64,000 nucleotides of DNA from Limonium bicolor (GCA_023374045.1 CM041776.1:314886722-314950721), one strand, 5' to 3'. Shown: positions 35,357 to 50,123, numbered from the stretch's first letter. A program made the numbers and translations. The notes: generated by a model from the sequence alone, not told the origin.

Positions 35357-36816
35357 TGAGATTCCATTCTAGGTTTGAAGGGGCTCTTCTTTTGTTGGGA
35401 GATTTTATGAAGCAAGTTGGTTCAAGACTCCTGGTAACTTGATTTGCGTGTCACTGGATCAGCAGAGTAGTATGCTTGCTTCTCGTAACTTAGTCTAATA
35501 TATGTATATCTGGATGCTTATGTACAAATTCCTTTTAGATATCTAGGATCATATAGGAAGGATGAATTCTGGTGATCAAAATGTGATCTTTCATTTTGGA
35601 TCTATTGTAAGTGTGACTTTAGAGTCCGGATATCATAATCGTCATCATTGTAGCCGCTCCTGTTTAGACCACATGTAATTTATGATCTTCCTATTTTATT
35701 ATATCAACTTTGTTAAAGTATTGATGGATGTTTTCAGTAATAACATTGGAGTTCTGTTAGCTTCCCTTATAAGCTTGAAACATCCTACTTCTGCACTGGA
35801 GAGTATAATGATAGTTGTGTACCATACCTGTTAGAATAGCATCCATTGATCAGGCTTTAGTAATGGGTGCGTGTACCGTCTACTAATATACATGTGGATG
35901 ACAATAATGGCTCCGGCCGGTTTTGCTGTTTGGACTGTTGACATCAAATGGACCTGACGACTCTAAGTCACGGAGTGAAAAGTAGGATAAAACAAAAGGC
36001 TCCTCGGGCACTCGTGTCATACATACGTCTTCACAATTCAAAGTTACAGACCAAAATCCAAACCTGTTGTTGAACAAGTGATATACTCATGCATGGTCGT
36101 AGAATGTTTATACCTTCTCGGTATGAACTTAGGGCCCCTGAACAGTTTAGTCCAAACTGGCCTGGCCCTAAATAATGCTCGTAGCACATCAAGGGATTGT
36201 TTTGTCTCTGCCACTTGATGCTGCAAACACAAGGGCGTGTCTATCGGTGCCAAAGCCCAGATACCGTTCTAGCAGCCAGCATGGTGGGCAACAAATAAAA
36301 GATGGGGTGCGTCTTCTATGTACACAGCACAGCACAGCACAGCACATATGGAATCCACCTCGTATTGTACGATATGAGGCTACTCAACTCAATTTGTGTG
36401 CTGATGTTGATAATGGAGATTCTTGCAGTGGGGAAATGGAGTTTCTTCATTGAGCTGAATAAGTCTTCAAAATTTTCAACTCAAAACTGTACGATTGTCT
36501 GGCACTTTTTTTAATTAGAAAGTCTTGGGGGGTCTTATGCACATCCACTGCTTAACAGGGAGGTAAATACATACCATACATAGTCCAAGTTCTTAGTACC
36601 CGAAAAACTTTAGAACTTTGGAAGAAACCAATCTTCTCCAATGAAACCTTCAACCCACAAAACTGTTTTACCTTCATAACATCATTTAAAAACAGGAGAA
36701 ATGGTTATACTTTCGAGAGGAGAATAGGGGGGGAGGGGGGGTTCATTTTTTTTTGTTTTTTTGAAAAGAGGAGTTGAAGAAGTAGAGTACCCTGAGGAAA
36801 ATGATCGAGTGGGGGA
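35357..36816. other. Intergenic DNA between the glycine-rich gene and LHCB5
   Basis: The first 300-400 bp is probably the 3' UTR of the upstream gene. A short simple repeat (acagc/cagca-type) is at 36324-36347. No other gene recognised. Confidence 0.45.
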
Positions 36817-36834
36817 GATAAGAGATGTTATCCC
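36817..36834 (+). promoter_or_regulatory. I-box pair upstream of LHCB5
   Basis: gataag and the inverted gttatccc lie within 18 bp, about 350 bp before the LHCB5 start codon. GATA (I-box) elements are a common feature of light-regulated LHC and rbcS promoters; function here is inferred. Confidence 0.4.
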
Positions 36835-37184
36835 AAACTAAACAAGCGATTGATAACATGTGGCTGAAAGGAGCTATCTGCTCATTTCCTGAGGCAATAT
36901 ACTCCCAAAAGGAATCTCCAAAAATCCACATAAGATGAAGGGTCTTATTATTCTATCGTCCACATCAGCAGACCGGAACCTATCAGAGCACAGAATCAGA
37001 TTTCACACTCAGCCAAACCAAAAAAGCCTTGGCACACTCACATCCACCAGTTTTCGCAGCACCTCACTAGAAGAGCAGCAACAGCAGTATTCTAACATCT
37101 CCATTCCTGAACCTCTCAAACCTTCTTCTCTCCCTCGGTGGTGTTTGTGTAAACACTGAAGGCAAACACAACAGATAAGCGTCA

Positions 37185-38803
<1,619 letters not shown>

Positions 38804-39640
38804 GCACCAGTTAGACATGGTTCTTTTGTTTTTTGTAAAATGCATATGCTCTCTCCCTGCTACTGCTACTAATGATGGTCTATGAGTTAACGATATATGT
38901 AAATCTATTTCCACATTTTTCAATCTTTGCAATGGTTTCAGTGCACAAGGCACCTCCCTCAACATTGCATTGGTGCCAAACCTTGGTGGATAAAGTTCTC
39001 TTAAACTTGACATCTTTGAGAGCCAAATTCAATTCTTTATGTTTTGCCGGGAAAACTACGACTATAGAAATCATAATTACTGTGTGTGCGAATCTTCTAG
39101 TTAAGATCGCTTACCTTCTTGATGGTGAAGGTGTTATGTTCTAATAATTATAAAGCTTAGATGACATCATAAACAGGCATTTATGGTCTAGCTCTATCAA
39201 GAGACTCTTGGAAGAATTTCATGATCTACCATCTTGGAAATTTGAATTTCACCAAGAGTATCGAAAGCATTTTCATACACAAATATTCCATAACAGGAAT
39301 CTTGCAATAACAATATGTGTCAACCGTAAGAGAATGATCATATGGAGTTTAATGTGAACGCACGATTTCAGTTTGGGAAAATGCGGATGGCGTGTGTGCA
39401 GAGAGACCAAAGTGAGAAAAGATCGAGAGGGAAAGCTGAACGTGGTTTGAGAAGGGAAGGACCCAATAGATCAAATTGCTTAGTTAAAATTTGAGCATCT
39501 TGTAAGTGGTAACCGGATCCAAGGAAACTTGAAAAAATTCATCTAGGAACTAATGAAGGAAACTCAAGGGTTAAACAATGCCAAACCGTAGGCTAATTCA
39601 CAGTGACATGATAGTAAATGTGACCTTTCCTCATGTCACT
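38804..39640. other. LHCB5 3' flank and spacer
   Basis: The first ~250 bp probably holds the LHCB5 3' UTR. The rest has no recognisable gene. Confidence 0.4.
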
Positions 39641-39800
39641 TTTGTTTTTTTTTTATAATTAACGGCACAAGGCCTAAACTGCCCCAAGGGCGGAAAATAC
39701 AAAAACCTCAAAGAGCAAAAAGACAACACCAGACATACCTATCGAAGCCTACAAACCGTACAAGCCCAAAAGTCACATTAGCTCTAGGGCCTACTAAGCT
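39640..39800 (-). mobile_element. Possible LINE 3'-end fragment
   Basis: A T run (about 39645-39655) is followed by taattaacggcacaaggcc and related text that looks like the end of a plant LINE read on the minus strand. No coding part is present; the call is weak. Confidence 0.3.
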
Positions 39801-41960
39801 TTCTTTTTGTCTTTCATGGCTACCTCACTTTTGTTAACAATTCATTTTGGTATTGGCTTGGATATTACCAATACGGTGCTCAAAGTCCTCAATGGCCAAC
39901 CTCTCCCTGCTCATTTCAATGACTATATCATTACCTTGATCCTAAAGTCTACTGGAGATGTGGATCTGACAAATTTTAGACCCATAGTTCTTTGTAATTT
40001 TGTTTATAAGATTATCACTAAGGTCCTGGTCAATTGTATCAAACTCATTCTTCCTCAAATCATTTCCGCTAACCAAGCTGGGTTTCTGCATGGTAGACTC
40101 CTTACAAATAATGTTATATTAGTAGAAGAATTACACCATTACCTCTAAAAAAAGTCTAGCTTCAAAAATGGTTGCTTTGCCCTCAAAATTGACCTTATTA
40201 AGGCCTATGATTGTCTTAATTGGGATTTTATTGATTCCATTCTCAAGAATATGGACTTCCCTGTTCCTGAAGAATCCCAGTCATGAATCATATTTCCTCA
40301 GTCCAAGGGCGGATCCTTATCAATGGTTCTCCTACTAAGTCTTTTAGACAATATCAAGGAATTAGACAGGGTGATCCCCTTTCTCCTTTCTTGTTTATTA
40401 TTGCTCAGGAAGTCCTCTCAAGGGGCCTTAATTTAGCAATGGAGGATTGTGGTTTTAAAGGCATTGCAGTTAAGCTGAACGCCCCTCCTATTTTCCACTT
40501 GGCATTTGCAGATGATATAATTTTTTATGGAAGGGTGGGACGCACCAATGTTTAAAACTTTAAAATCTGTTTTGGATAATTTACTCCTTGTCTCTGGCCA
40601 TTCCATAAAAAACCAAAAATCTGAATTGGTTTTCAGTAAGAAAGTCCCCCACATTACTAAACACTTCATACACTTTTTGGCATTGATGAAACCCTCTCTT
40701 TCAAAAATTATTTGGGCCTTCCTCTTAAAGTGGGTCAAAATAAGGAAGAAACTTTTAAGTACATGGTTGATTATATCTAAGAGAAGATCCATGGATGGGC
40801 ACGACCTATGCCCCAAGCTGCTTGATCATGTTTTAGTCAAAAAGTGTTCTTCAAGCCCTCCCAAATTTCACAATGTCTCTTTTTAAGCTACATGTAAATA
40901 TCTCCACTCAAATAGACTCATTGACATCAAAGTTCTGGTGAGCTGGGACTGGTAACAAAAAACCTATGCACTGGGCCAAATGGACTGATATTTGTACCCT
41001 AAGATCAATTGGGGAGGGGGGGGGGGTCTAGATTTCATATCCTCTTTCTTGTTTAATCTGGCAATTTTAGCTACTCGGGCTGGCTTATTCTCGAGAACCC
41101 TGAGTCTCTAGTGGCAAGTACCCCACATGTTATTTATTTCCAAGGCAAATCTTTCTCCAATGCAGATTATTCCTGTAATCCTCCCATCCCACATAGGGAT
41201 ATGAGTGGTTTATAAGGATACATATGGGTAGACTACAACAACAAGGCCTTCAACTTTTAAGCCCAAGTGAGGATTGAGGGCCTAAAGTGGCTAGTTTTCA
41301 AACCCGAATGACTTGGGAGCTAGGTTGTTGGACAGTTGCTCATATGGGGTGTTACAAAATAGTATCAGAGCTGACTCGGAACCATGTCGGGATGGGATAC
41401 CCGTCACCTACCGAGGAGGTCCATGGGACTTGGATGTTAGACTTGCGACGAGGACGTCACTTTCTTTGAGTGGGGGAGTATGTAATCCTCCCATCCCACA
41501 TTGGGATATGAGTGGTTTATAAGGATACATATGGGTAGACTACAACAACAAGACCTTCAACTTTTAAGCCCAAGTGAGGATTGAGGGCCTAAAGTGGCTA
41601 GTTTTCAAACCCGAATGGCTTGAGAGCTAGGTTGTTGGACAGATGCTCATATGGGGTGTTACAATTCCAATAAAGACATTCTATTGGAACTTTATTCTCC
41701 AAGGCTGGGATATCATCAAGTCAACAATAAGAATTAATGTGGGTGAAGGTACAAACATTAATCCATGGATTCATCCTTGGATCAACAACTCTTCCAATTT
41801 CATGCCTATTACTTCCAGGCCCATGATTACAAGTCTCACCTCTGTTAATCAACTGACGAATATCTTCACGCTATCCTGGAACATTTAGAGCATTCATTCT
41901 TTCTTTCATGAGATCATCCATTAAAATGCCATTTAAGGCTGGTCCGAAACCACAAACACC
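39801..41960 (+). pseudogene. L1-type LINE fragment: reverse transcriptase domain, interrupted by a TRIM
   Basis: Plus-strand RT blocks: FNDYIITLILKSTGDVDL, NFRPIVLCNFVYKIITK and NQAGFLHGR at 39807-40148; KIDLIKAYDCLNWDFID at about 40190-40240; GIRQGDPLSPFLFI and the catalytic AFADDIIFYG at 40283-40555, then more pieces to 40886. After the TRIM (41174-41663) the frame pattern resumes with GWDIIKSTIRINVGEGTNINP to about 41890. It lacks the endonuclease half and has stops in several places, so it is a dead 5'-truncated copy. A different subfamily from the LINE at 17562-23385. Confidence 0.88.
41174..41663 (+). mobile_element. Complete TRIM (miniature LTR retrotransposon, 490 bp)
   Basis: Two 183-bp LTRs (41174-41356 and 41481-41663), both starting tgtaatcctcccatcccaca and ending ggggtgttaca, differ at only about five bases. 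The 124-bp interior starts with a tRNA-Met-type primer site (tagtatcagagc, one mismatch to the usual tggtatcagagc) and ends with a purine tract (gagtgggggagta). Target duplications attcc are at 41169-41173 and 41664-41668. It carries no genes, as TRIMs do, and must use proteins of another element. Confidence 0.95.
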
Positions 41961-43100
41961 ACGTCTAGACCTACGGACGCCGCTTCTGGGCCCACGGACT
42001 GCCCACGAACTGCCCACGAACGACGGCGAGAGACAACAAATTAATAAATTAGGTCATGTTTGTGGCGATGAACATCCAATCCGTGCCCACGGTCACTTAA
42101 AAATTTTCTTTTGTAAATCTGAACTTTCAGTTTAATTAGATAGACTAGGGTCCGTGGTTACGGATGACAGCAAATTTTGACCTAATTTGACTCTCGATAC
42201 CCTAATTTAGATTTTAATTTTCACTTTAAAATGTCAAAAAAATCCCAAAATATAGAAGGTTGCACTCTTAGGTCAATTAGAATTTATAATAAGCCTTTAA
42301 TGACATAAGTAGAGAAACAATAGCTTCGAAGGGTAGTGAAAGTAATTTGAACTCAAAAAAGTTATATCACCTGGCCCCCAAACCCATACTCTACCTTTTT
42401 AACAAGGTTTAAACTTAGGTGATGACTCGTAACTAGTTCCAGGGAGCTAACCTTAGATTATAATAAGTTGTTTTATAACATAGTTTGTAAACTTAGGTTA
42501 TAAGTGGACCTAGTACCTGACTTGATCTTGGTAATCCAATAACATAAGATGAGGTTTAAAAACCCGGGCTCACAGAATGACAATTCTGCTAGGGACATCC
42601 TCCTCAATTTCACTAGTTTGATTTTAAGATAAGAGGTCTTAACTCGGAAATGTGATTAAAGGTGTTATCTTATTGTTTGATTTACTTTAGTGTGCATTAT
42701 TTTCTTTTATACTATTGTTTATCATATGAGAGCGCCAAGGGACCACGCAAACCAATTTCACCCGGACCCGCTTTAGGCGGTCCCTGCTAGAGACTCATAC
42801 CTTTCGGTGATGTGAATAAGTGTGGGAAAAGGATGTTGTGCAAACCGCATCCTCTTAATACCTGGGCTTCGGCCTCTAGCACCTCTCTAGCAGTACCCTT
42901 ACCCAAGCTCATTGTTGGGTCAATCAAAGACCTATCCGTAGACGCATACCTTGTGGTGATGTGTATGCGGAAGCCTAAAGAGGATTGCGCATAAAAACCT
43001 ATCCCTTTATGTTGACCTGGGCTCTAGCCTAAGCATTTCTTTGGATCGACCCATACCCGCTTTTTCAAACCGTCTTGTGAGGACACATGCATTTGTTCCT
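41961..43100. other. Probable transposon-derived spacer
   Basis: No coding region identified. Around 42770-42915 and 42930-43080 two diverged copies of a ~150-bp unit (cataccttt.ggtgatgtg ... cctgggct..gcctctagc) lie in tandem. This looks like a 5' leader of the decayed transposon to the right. Confidence 0.4.
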
Positions 43101-44200
43101 GAAGTGATCCTTTGTGTGTTTGATTTCTATACATGTCATGGTTGATCTTTTTTGTGTTCTAAATTTCCTTGAGTCTTATTATGAAACCATGAAAGATGTG
43201 TTTAGATGGCCAAAGAGAGTTAATAAGCTATCGGTACTCCATCCACTTGCATTTTTAGCTCATCACCATTTACAGGAGAATTCCTTGAGGCAACAATTAG
43301 CCATTAGGATTTGGAGATAATGCATTAACCTTACTTCCTGAAGAACTAGATGTACTTCTAGCAACTTATACCCTGCTGAACCAAGTAGTCCATGATTTGG
43401 ACCCACCTAGGATTGAAACTCATGCCTTCATGTTTGATTTAAGCCCAACATAATTGTTGGAAACAGTAGGACCCGAAGGATTACCCATTTTGGCTCTTTC
43501 AAGCTTTATCTTCCCTAAAGTCTTAGATGGAACTAAAAGAAATTTCCTTGATCTTGCCATATTAGCACTCTTCCTGTTTAGGACCTCACCCATGGCCATA
43601 CATCCTGGGTGTTTTTCCATTGCTATCTCAAGTTAGGGAGGTCTTGCCTTAAGCTCACTCATAGTTGCATATATCATTAAAAACATAGACACATGGCTCG
43701 ATTCAAAGAATACCCCTTATTTCTTCAAGGGAGGCATCCATCCTCTTCAAATCTGGCTCTTCAAACGACTCAAGCTAGTTCCCGAGTATGATCAGATCTA
43801 CATCGTCTAGCATGCTCCTAGAAAACGGATCCCGAGGACACCAAACAACGGTTGGTCCACTTCCCTCAACACCATTCAGCGGGGATAACAAATAAGGTGG
43901 ACCATTTCGACTTGGAAGATCGAAGGAATCTGATCGTGCGAGAATTATTAAAGGGAATCTCATTACCCGGTTTCACAGACTATTGCATCTTCATCCTTGG
44001 AGATCTAGCCGTCAAATTGGAAGAGCTGAGGACCGACCAAGAGGCCCACTTTTTGAAGCGCCAAAGAAATCCTATAACCTTGACGCCGTTCACATGATAG
44101 TGGCCGATCGCTTAGTAGGAAAGGTTCAGACGGTAAGGCCTTTAGTGCCGGAGCATTTTGAGCTTCCTAGCAATTATCTGAGATGGTTACAACATTGAAG
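43100..44200 (+). pseudogene. Decayed transposon fragment with PMD-like segment
   Basis: The plus strand reads MKDVFRWPKRVNKLSVLHPLAF, then, after a break, PILALSSFIFPKVLDGTKRNFLDLA and MAIHPGCFSIAISS, followed after a stop by YIIKNIDTWLDSKNTPYFFKGG. The order of an aliphatic helix, FxxPS/K..D and a second helix is like the LWLSxFVLP...AxLASIY segment of transposon-borne PMD/aminotransferase-like proteins. Several stops interrupt it, so it is inactive. The family assignment is tentative. Confidence 0.35.
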
Positions 44201-45640
44201 AGATAAATTTGATGATCTCAATCGAAAGAGAGAAGAAGCATTAGAATCAAGATATGCCAAGAGAAAACTTACGTTTTAGTCAAATTCAATATAATTTCCA
44301 CGTTTAATTTAGGCTTTATTTGTCTTTGGCATATTTGATAGCATATTTGTGGCATAAATGGGTGGGTCCCATGTGGGGTCCTACGTTCTACTTCAATGAT
44401 ATACTACCACATATAAAATAGCTAAAAAATAGCCAGACCAAAACAGCTATGAAACAGCCATGCCAAACCGAGCCTTAGTTTTGTTATTTCTTTTCAGTAA
44501 CTAGAGGTAAGATCTTTGTAGGCAATTATTTTAATTTTGAATTTATTTGTCAGATTCTTTTCTTATTTTCAAATTTGATAAAGTTTACATTGATGTTTTT
44601 CTTTCATTAATAACTTACAATTAATAACATATATAACATACATACAAAAAAAAGGAAAAGAAAAAAAATGTGTGAGGGCCCGGGCGCTGACTGCATTTCA
44701 CCAGTTTGACCCTTAAACGGCGTCGTTTTGATTAGTGGGGTTTTAAAATGGAATGAGGGCAAGTTTCAACCCCTAAATTCTCCAATTCAATTCCAGCAAC
44801 CTAACTTTAACCTCTTAACTTTTTTTACTCATATCTCACTCGTTCCTTGACCAAATCACTTTATTCCAATGTCATTTTGCTCATAAAACATTCCTCTTTC
44901 AATCATGAACATTTTAATACCAAGAAAACATCATTTGGTGCATGTAGAAGGGGCAAACGTTTGTCCAAAATCAAGTATGGGGTGAAAAATGTGTGGCTTA
45001 TTTCAGCACTTTCCCGACCTCTAATCCAAATATTCTTACACCATTGTGTTTGGGTAAGTTTTATCTACATTTTGACTAGTCATTTTCCCATTTTGGTTGA
45101 GATTTATAAAAAATAAAATTTGGAGCTAGAAAGAAGATGACATTGGTGAAGTTTGGGTCAATTTTTCAAAATTATGTGTTTTTGTGTTCTAAGAGGTTAA
45201 TGGGTTCATTTTTGACCACGGAAAGTGTTACGGCTTGATTAAGAAGTCTAAAATTAGGTTTAGAATTAATAATCTCTTGTTTGGGCTTAACACACGAAAT
45301 TGAAAATGTATCGTGTTCATTACTGAAAAATGCTATGGTACGATCTTATGGCGTTGTTGATCAACTAGGAATCTGAATTTTGAATGGTGTGATGATTAGA
45401 TAGCCATAGAGATGTGGGAATGCTCTTTTGAAGCACGAGAATGGTTAGCAAAACAAAGGAAACTTTATCGAAAATTTCTAAGATTTGTTATATTCTTTCC
45501 CTCGGTCTATCTTTTCTACTACAGAAGATGATCATGAACTCATATGCCTAATTAGCCACTATGTGTTCGATCTCATCATTAGTTGCAAGATTCTCCCATA
45601 GAAGATCTACATTTTATTTTTGGTCTATATCTTCGCACTC
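44201..45640. other. Intergenic DNA, with possible MITE terminus and gene-leader-like stretch
   Basis: At 44380-44480 a segment ends in gccaaaccgagcctta, the inverse of a Harbinger-like ggctcggtttggc terminus; no mate was found. 44700-45060 looks gene-leader-like (aaacggcgtcgttttg, then an open stretch with a gtaagt donor at 45053), but no protein was recognised. Confidence 0.35.
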
Positions 45641-46050
45641 CTAGGGGATCAAGATTTTAGACGGGGATAATTTGATGGGATTGCCAAATTCTTGATCTAA
45701 TACTTTGTGTGGGATTGCTTGTTTCTTCGACATCCCACAATTAACCCAATGATGAAGATTCCTCACTAGTGGTGGCAGGGGTGGTGGAGGCGTTGAATGT
45801 GCAAGGGATGGGACTTGATGACGAAGGTTTGTAGTTTTCCACCCAGATTTCTGCTTCTTTAAGGGTCTAGCAAACAATGATTTTCCAATCAACTATATGC
45901 TCATTAGCGTCTCTAATCGTGGTTGCTTCTTGCTGCTTATTTTGATACTCCACGAAGGCATACCAGGTGTTAGTAGCTATCCTTCATTTGCTCAGTCGAT
46001 TCACACTCGTGATTCTACCATACAAATGAAAGCTGATCCATGAACTCAGA
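45641..46050 (-). pseudogene. Fragment with an RRM-like motif, broken
   Basis: On the minus strand, around 46000-45870, the reading ATNTWYAFVEYQNKQQEATT resembles the RNP1 part of an RRM (xxYAFVEYxxxxxA). It ends at a stop, with an unrelated proline-rich frame (SLAHSTPPPPLPPL) following at 45892-45641. This may derive from a LINE or transposon ORF1. Weak. Confidence 0.3.
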
Positions 46051-47029
46051 TTGAGTCATCATGAGATTGTCTATAAAGATAGTGGTAGATTATTCCGAAG
46101 ATACTTGATAGCTGAATGGATGGGGAATCATGGTGATAAATTCGAAATAGTGCTAACTTTTGGTAAAGCTATTTTGGTTTGGGCTCAGGTGATTAGGCAA
46201 GCTTTGTCTGTGGTGGAAGTGAAGACGGTAGAGGTAAGGACAAAGGAGTTTCGGTGGCGTTGGTGGTGCTATTGCGATTAAAGAGAAGGTAGGAGGGACG
46301 GAGAGATTATAGGTGGTGACATGATGATTGGACCGCAAGATGGTTTGGAAGGGAGGAGAGAAGAGAGAGGTGAGAGCTCATTTCCGTCAGAATGTTTCGG
46401 TTTTCTTACTTTAGGACATATAAAAAAACCTTCGGGTTTGATTACCTTTTATGATATTTTCTCAGTATTTAGATTTCCAAAATTTATTCATCAATGCAAT
46501 TAAAGTCAATGGTCTCTTATAAGCTTAATGTCACATCTAGTCAATGACCTTATTTAAAGGCAACATTATGTACCATATTTATATGATATCACAAATATCA
46601 TATTATAAAAGGTAGCTTAGGAGAAATTCTTAGCTGTACTATAAACCACGCACATTTGCTACTTAGTAGCCCTTGATAAAAAAAAAATACATAAGGAATT
46701 ACAAAAAGATTGAATCTCTATGATACTACATGGAAAAGATGAATCCGCAATTACAAAAAGAATATTTAATAATCTGATTAATGAAGTAAAACAATTGAAC
46801 AAATTAACAAGAGATACATGGGTATATTGGATACAACAGGTTGCAGTCGACTGATCACAACACTCAAATCATGATGAGCAATTGAAAATAATAATATAAA
46901 TTCTACATACAAAAGTTAAAACTCAGATCGATATCGACCCAAGCTAACAATTAAGTACCCATTTTGGCACATGAATTAATAAGTACTATATATAAACATT
47001 GAGTCAAATGATGACAGCTAGGTTTTAAA
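46051..47029. other. Intergenic DNA downstream of the NAC gene
   Basis: A short open frame at 46051-46281 (+) has no firm homologue. The 200-300 bp nearest 47030 is probably the NAC 3' UTR. Confidence 0.4.
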
Positions 47030-49180
47030 TTACTTGGAATAACCCCAAAGATCCATCTCATTACGAAGAGAAAGTGATTGACCACCAGGTGTTTCATGCA
47101 TGTTATTCACATCTCCACCAGTTTCAATATGATCATTCTCATGATGATCATCCATACCACTGCTACCGTTATTCTGAGTTGACTGAGAATTTGTCAAACC
47201 CGTTGACGGAGGCATGAACCGATCAAGCATCGCCCATTCATTCAAACTCTGATGATGATGGTGGTGGTGCTGCTCGTCACCACCATGATCATTCGTCATT
47301 AGTTGTTTAAGCATCACATGATGAGACGACGTCGGAAGCTGCTGTTGCTGCTGGCAGTCTTGCAAGTCAGGGTACTGATGATCACGTGGTGGTGGTGGTG
47401 GTGCGAGTAACGGAAGTGGTGGCATTGCGGCGGCGGAATGGGAGTAAGTTTGTAGGGCAAGTTCTGCAGGTTTCATATAGAGACTGAAGGAAGTTGAGTC
47501 TTGTACTGGACTGGTGCTGTTCGGTTCGTGGTCACGAAGAAGTAGGTAATTGTGATGATTTGTATGGTGAATGGTACTAGCGTCGATGAATCTGCTGTTG
47601 TTGTGCATCATTAGAGCACTACGGGATTGGTTTGAATTGATCATTGATCCGTTCATGTTTGTGATTAAGTGATGATCTGATGATGATGATGATGTTGAGT
47701 TTCCTTCTGTTCCGCTTACTTTGAACAAGTTTTTTTTCTTGAATACTCGGCAAACTACCCATCCATCCTCCTGTTTCAGTAAATGGTTAGATTGATTTTA
47801 TTTTTTAAGTTGTATAGGATTTGGAGATTGATGTTTTATTTAAGACATGCAGATTTTAAAAAGACAAAAAAAATGTTTTAGTGGTGAATTCTTTGAGCTA
47901 TAGTTGTGGAAGATATTTTTTTATAGTTGTTGTGGTATATAAGTTGTGGATTTTTTTTTTTTTTGAGAATAAAATAAGTTGTGGAAATTAAGCAAACAGC
48001 AAGTGCGCGCACGAAAGAGCATCAAGAAATTGGTGAAAAAAGTGCACGAGTACATAATTAATGTAAGCGCGTCGTGATGACTTACTTGTATATCAGTACG
48101 TACATGTTCTGTTACTAGTTTCTCGTCTTAGATTTCGGAAGTTTATATGTAGGTACGGTGGTGTCAAAGAAACTTCACGTAAGATACTTAAAAGTTATTC
48201 TTAACTTAAATTCTAAGGTTTCGGTGTACAAAAGGTGTTTTATTATTATTTTATATATTTAGTATTCCTAATAATGAATTTTTATTCCAGTCTAAGAAAT
48301 GGTACACGTAGCTTATTTTTAGACGGTAATTATGACTTCATAACTCGATTGTCTTAATTAGAAAAATTTAGTGTTTTGTTTTTTTAAAATGACATTTAGA
48401 ATAAATAGGTATAGAAGTTGTATAAGCTAGAACTCTAGCTAGTTTATATTGTTCATTGACAAATCAAAAGTATGATATGATCTACATATATACAGTTAGT
48501 ACGTAGAATTAAATAACGGATCGTAGAAAAATAGATATGCATACATACCAGTTGATTGTCATTAGCATCATCACCATCTTCAAGACGATACTCATGCATA
48601 ATCCAATCTGTCTTCTGGCCATGCGGAGCTCTTCCTCTATAGAATACTAGGGTTTTCCTCATCCCAATTTTCTTAAAGGTATTCCTGATGCATTTGTCAC
48701 GTCCTGTTGCTTTCCAGAAACCAGCGTTAGTGGCTCTGTTGGTTCTTGACCCAGTTGGATACTTCCTGTCTTTGTGGCTGAAGAAGTACCACTCGTTCTG
48801 TGGTGTTGATCCAATCCGACATCTTTCTGTTGTTGTTTCCATGTACATATAATAAACACGAAATAATAATGTCATCAGTTACATTAATAATGATAAAACC
48901 TAGCTAAGAGAGCTTGCATGCATGCAGATGTAGTAAGAATCTCTCGATGTCTTGTATAGGAAATTGAAGCAAAATTTGTTATTTTTACGTACGTACCTTG
49001 GAGATCCCATGGCTCAATCTTATTCAAATCAATCTCTCTTATAACTTCCATATCAAATTTCTGGAAAGTGATTTTTTTCTTCAAGTAAAAATGAAGAAGC
49101 TCTTCATCTGTTGGATGGAACCGAAAACCTGGTGGAACTCCTCCAGTACTACTACTCCGACTTCCATTCGAGGAAGTCAT
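47030..49180 (-). CDS. NAC transcription factor, BEARSKIN/SOMBRERO type
   Basis: Three exons on the minus strand: 49180-48997, 48826-48549 and 47770-47030, with phase-consistent GT-AG borders, give 400 aa. The NAC domain is complete: [22 protein letters not shown] (A), EPWDLQ (B), [21 protein letters not shown] and [10 protein letters not shown] (C), [20 protein letters not shown] (D), and [14 protein letters not shown] (E). The C-terminal region is low-complexity (Ser, His6, Gln5, PPPPP) but ends in [10 protein letters not shown] and [10 protein letters not shown], characteristic of SMB/BRN1/BRN2. These factors drive root-cap maturation and cell detachment in Arabidopsis. I cannot tell which paralogue it is. 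The position of the introns in the NAC domain is standard. It appears intact. Confidence 0.93.
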
Positions 49181-49884
49181 CTCTTTTTGTTTCTCCCTTT
49201 AATTATCTGCTGCTGCTTGCGTGCACGATCTCAGCTGGTCCAGTACTCGAGTATATGATTGATGATCATACAAGAAAGAAAGGTGGAAATTTATATGGAG
49301 TAGATACATATATATATATATATATATAACAGAGTTTTCGTCAACGCTTCCGAGCAGGGCAGGGGAATGCTACTGTTATCACTCCGTATAATATGGTTAT
49401 TTAAATCAAGTAAAATCAATATCATATCATATCCAAATCGAGTTCCATGGCTAGTAAGTAGTATAGTAGTCTAAAGTTGACGGCCGGTGACGACGCCGGA
49501 GGGAAAGCCCAAAAAGATATCGTATAAACCAAGTTAAAGCAACTGTACACCATAGATAGTGAGTCAATCCTTCCCGTTCCCTGTACATCAACATTTTACA
49601 TGTCGTTCATCGCGCCGGAAGAATAATATAAATATGTGTATCATGCATTGATTATAGTAATTAATGCGATAAACGATCCCGAGGCCAAATTATACTACTA
49701 AACAAATATAATCATTTATTTGATTGTTCCAGAAGTAACGCATGATTCTTTCTTTCTTTTTCCTTTCCCATAATTAAGAAGGAATATACATACATATTAC
49801 TACATTAATTCGAGTAAGTTAGTCAGCGTCTGGAGATCCTCAACACTAGCTATTTCAATGGACGGTTGATAAGTTCCTAACAAG
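49181..49884. other. NAC promoter and upstream region
   Basis: A (TA)n run at about 49306-49328 lies just over 125 bp upstream of the start codon. A W-box-type ttgacg occurs near 49477. No other gene. Confidence 0.5.
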
Positions 49885-50123
49885 TACTCCCTCCGTCCTG
49901 AATTGACCGTCCTGTTTGCTTTATGACCGTTTTTCCACTTCAATATTAAGCATATAAGATAAAATAATTTTACAAAACTAAATTTGTAACATATGTTTAT
50001 CATGTAAGGAATCATATGCAAAACTTAAATTTTCAAAATAAATTTATCTTATATGTTAAAAGTTGAAGTCAAACGACATGTCCAAATAGTAAACATGACG
50101 GTCAATTCAGAACAGAGGGAGTA
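49885..50123. mobile_element. Stowaway MITE (235 bp), TA duplication
   Basis: Element 49887-50121 begins ctccctccgtcctgaattg and ends caattcagaacagagggag, flanked by TA (49885-49886, 50122-50123). Stowaway elements (Tc1/mariner) have exactly these ends and duplication. The related truncated copy at 10067-10300 shares the interior. Confidence 0.93.

Noticed and set aside
45641..45892. Proline-rich protein gene
   Set aside because: Short, starts at an alternative codon, no splice support, next to a broken RRM-like relic.
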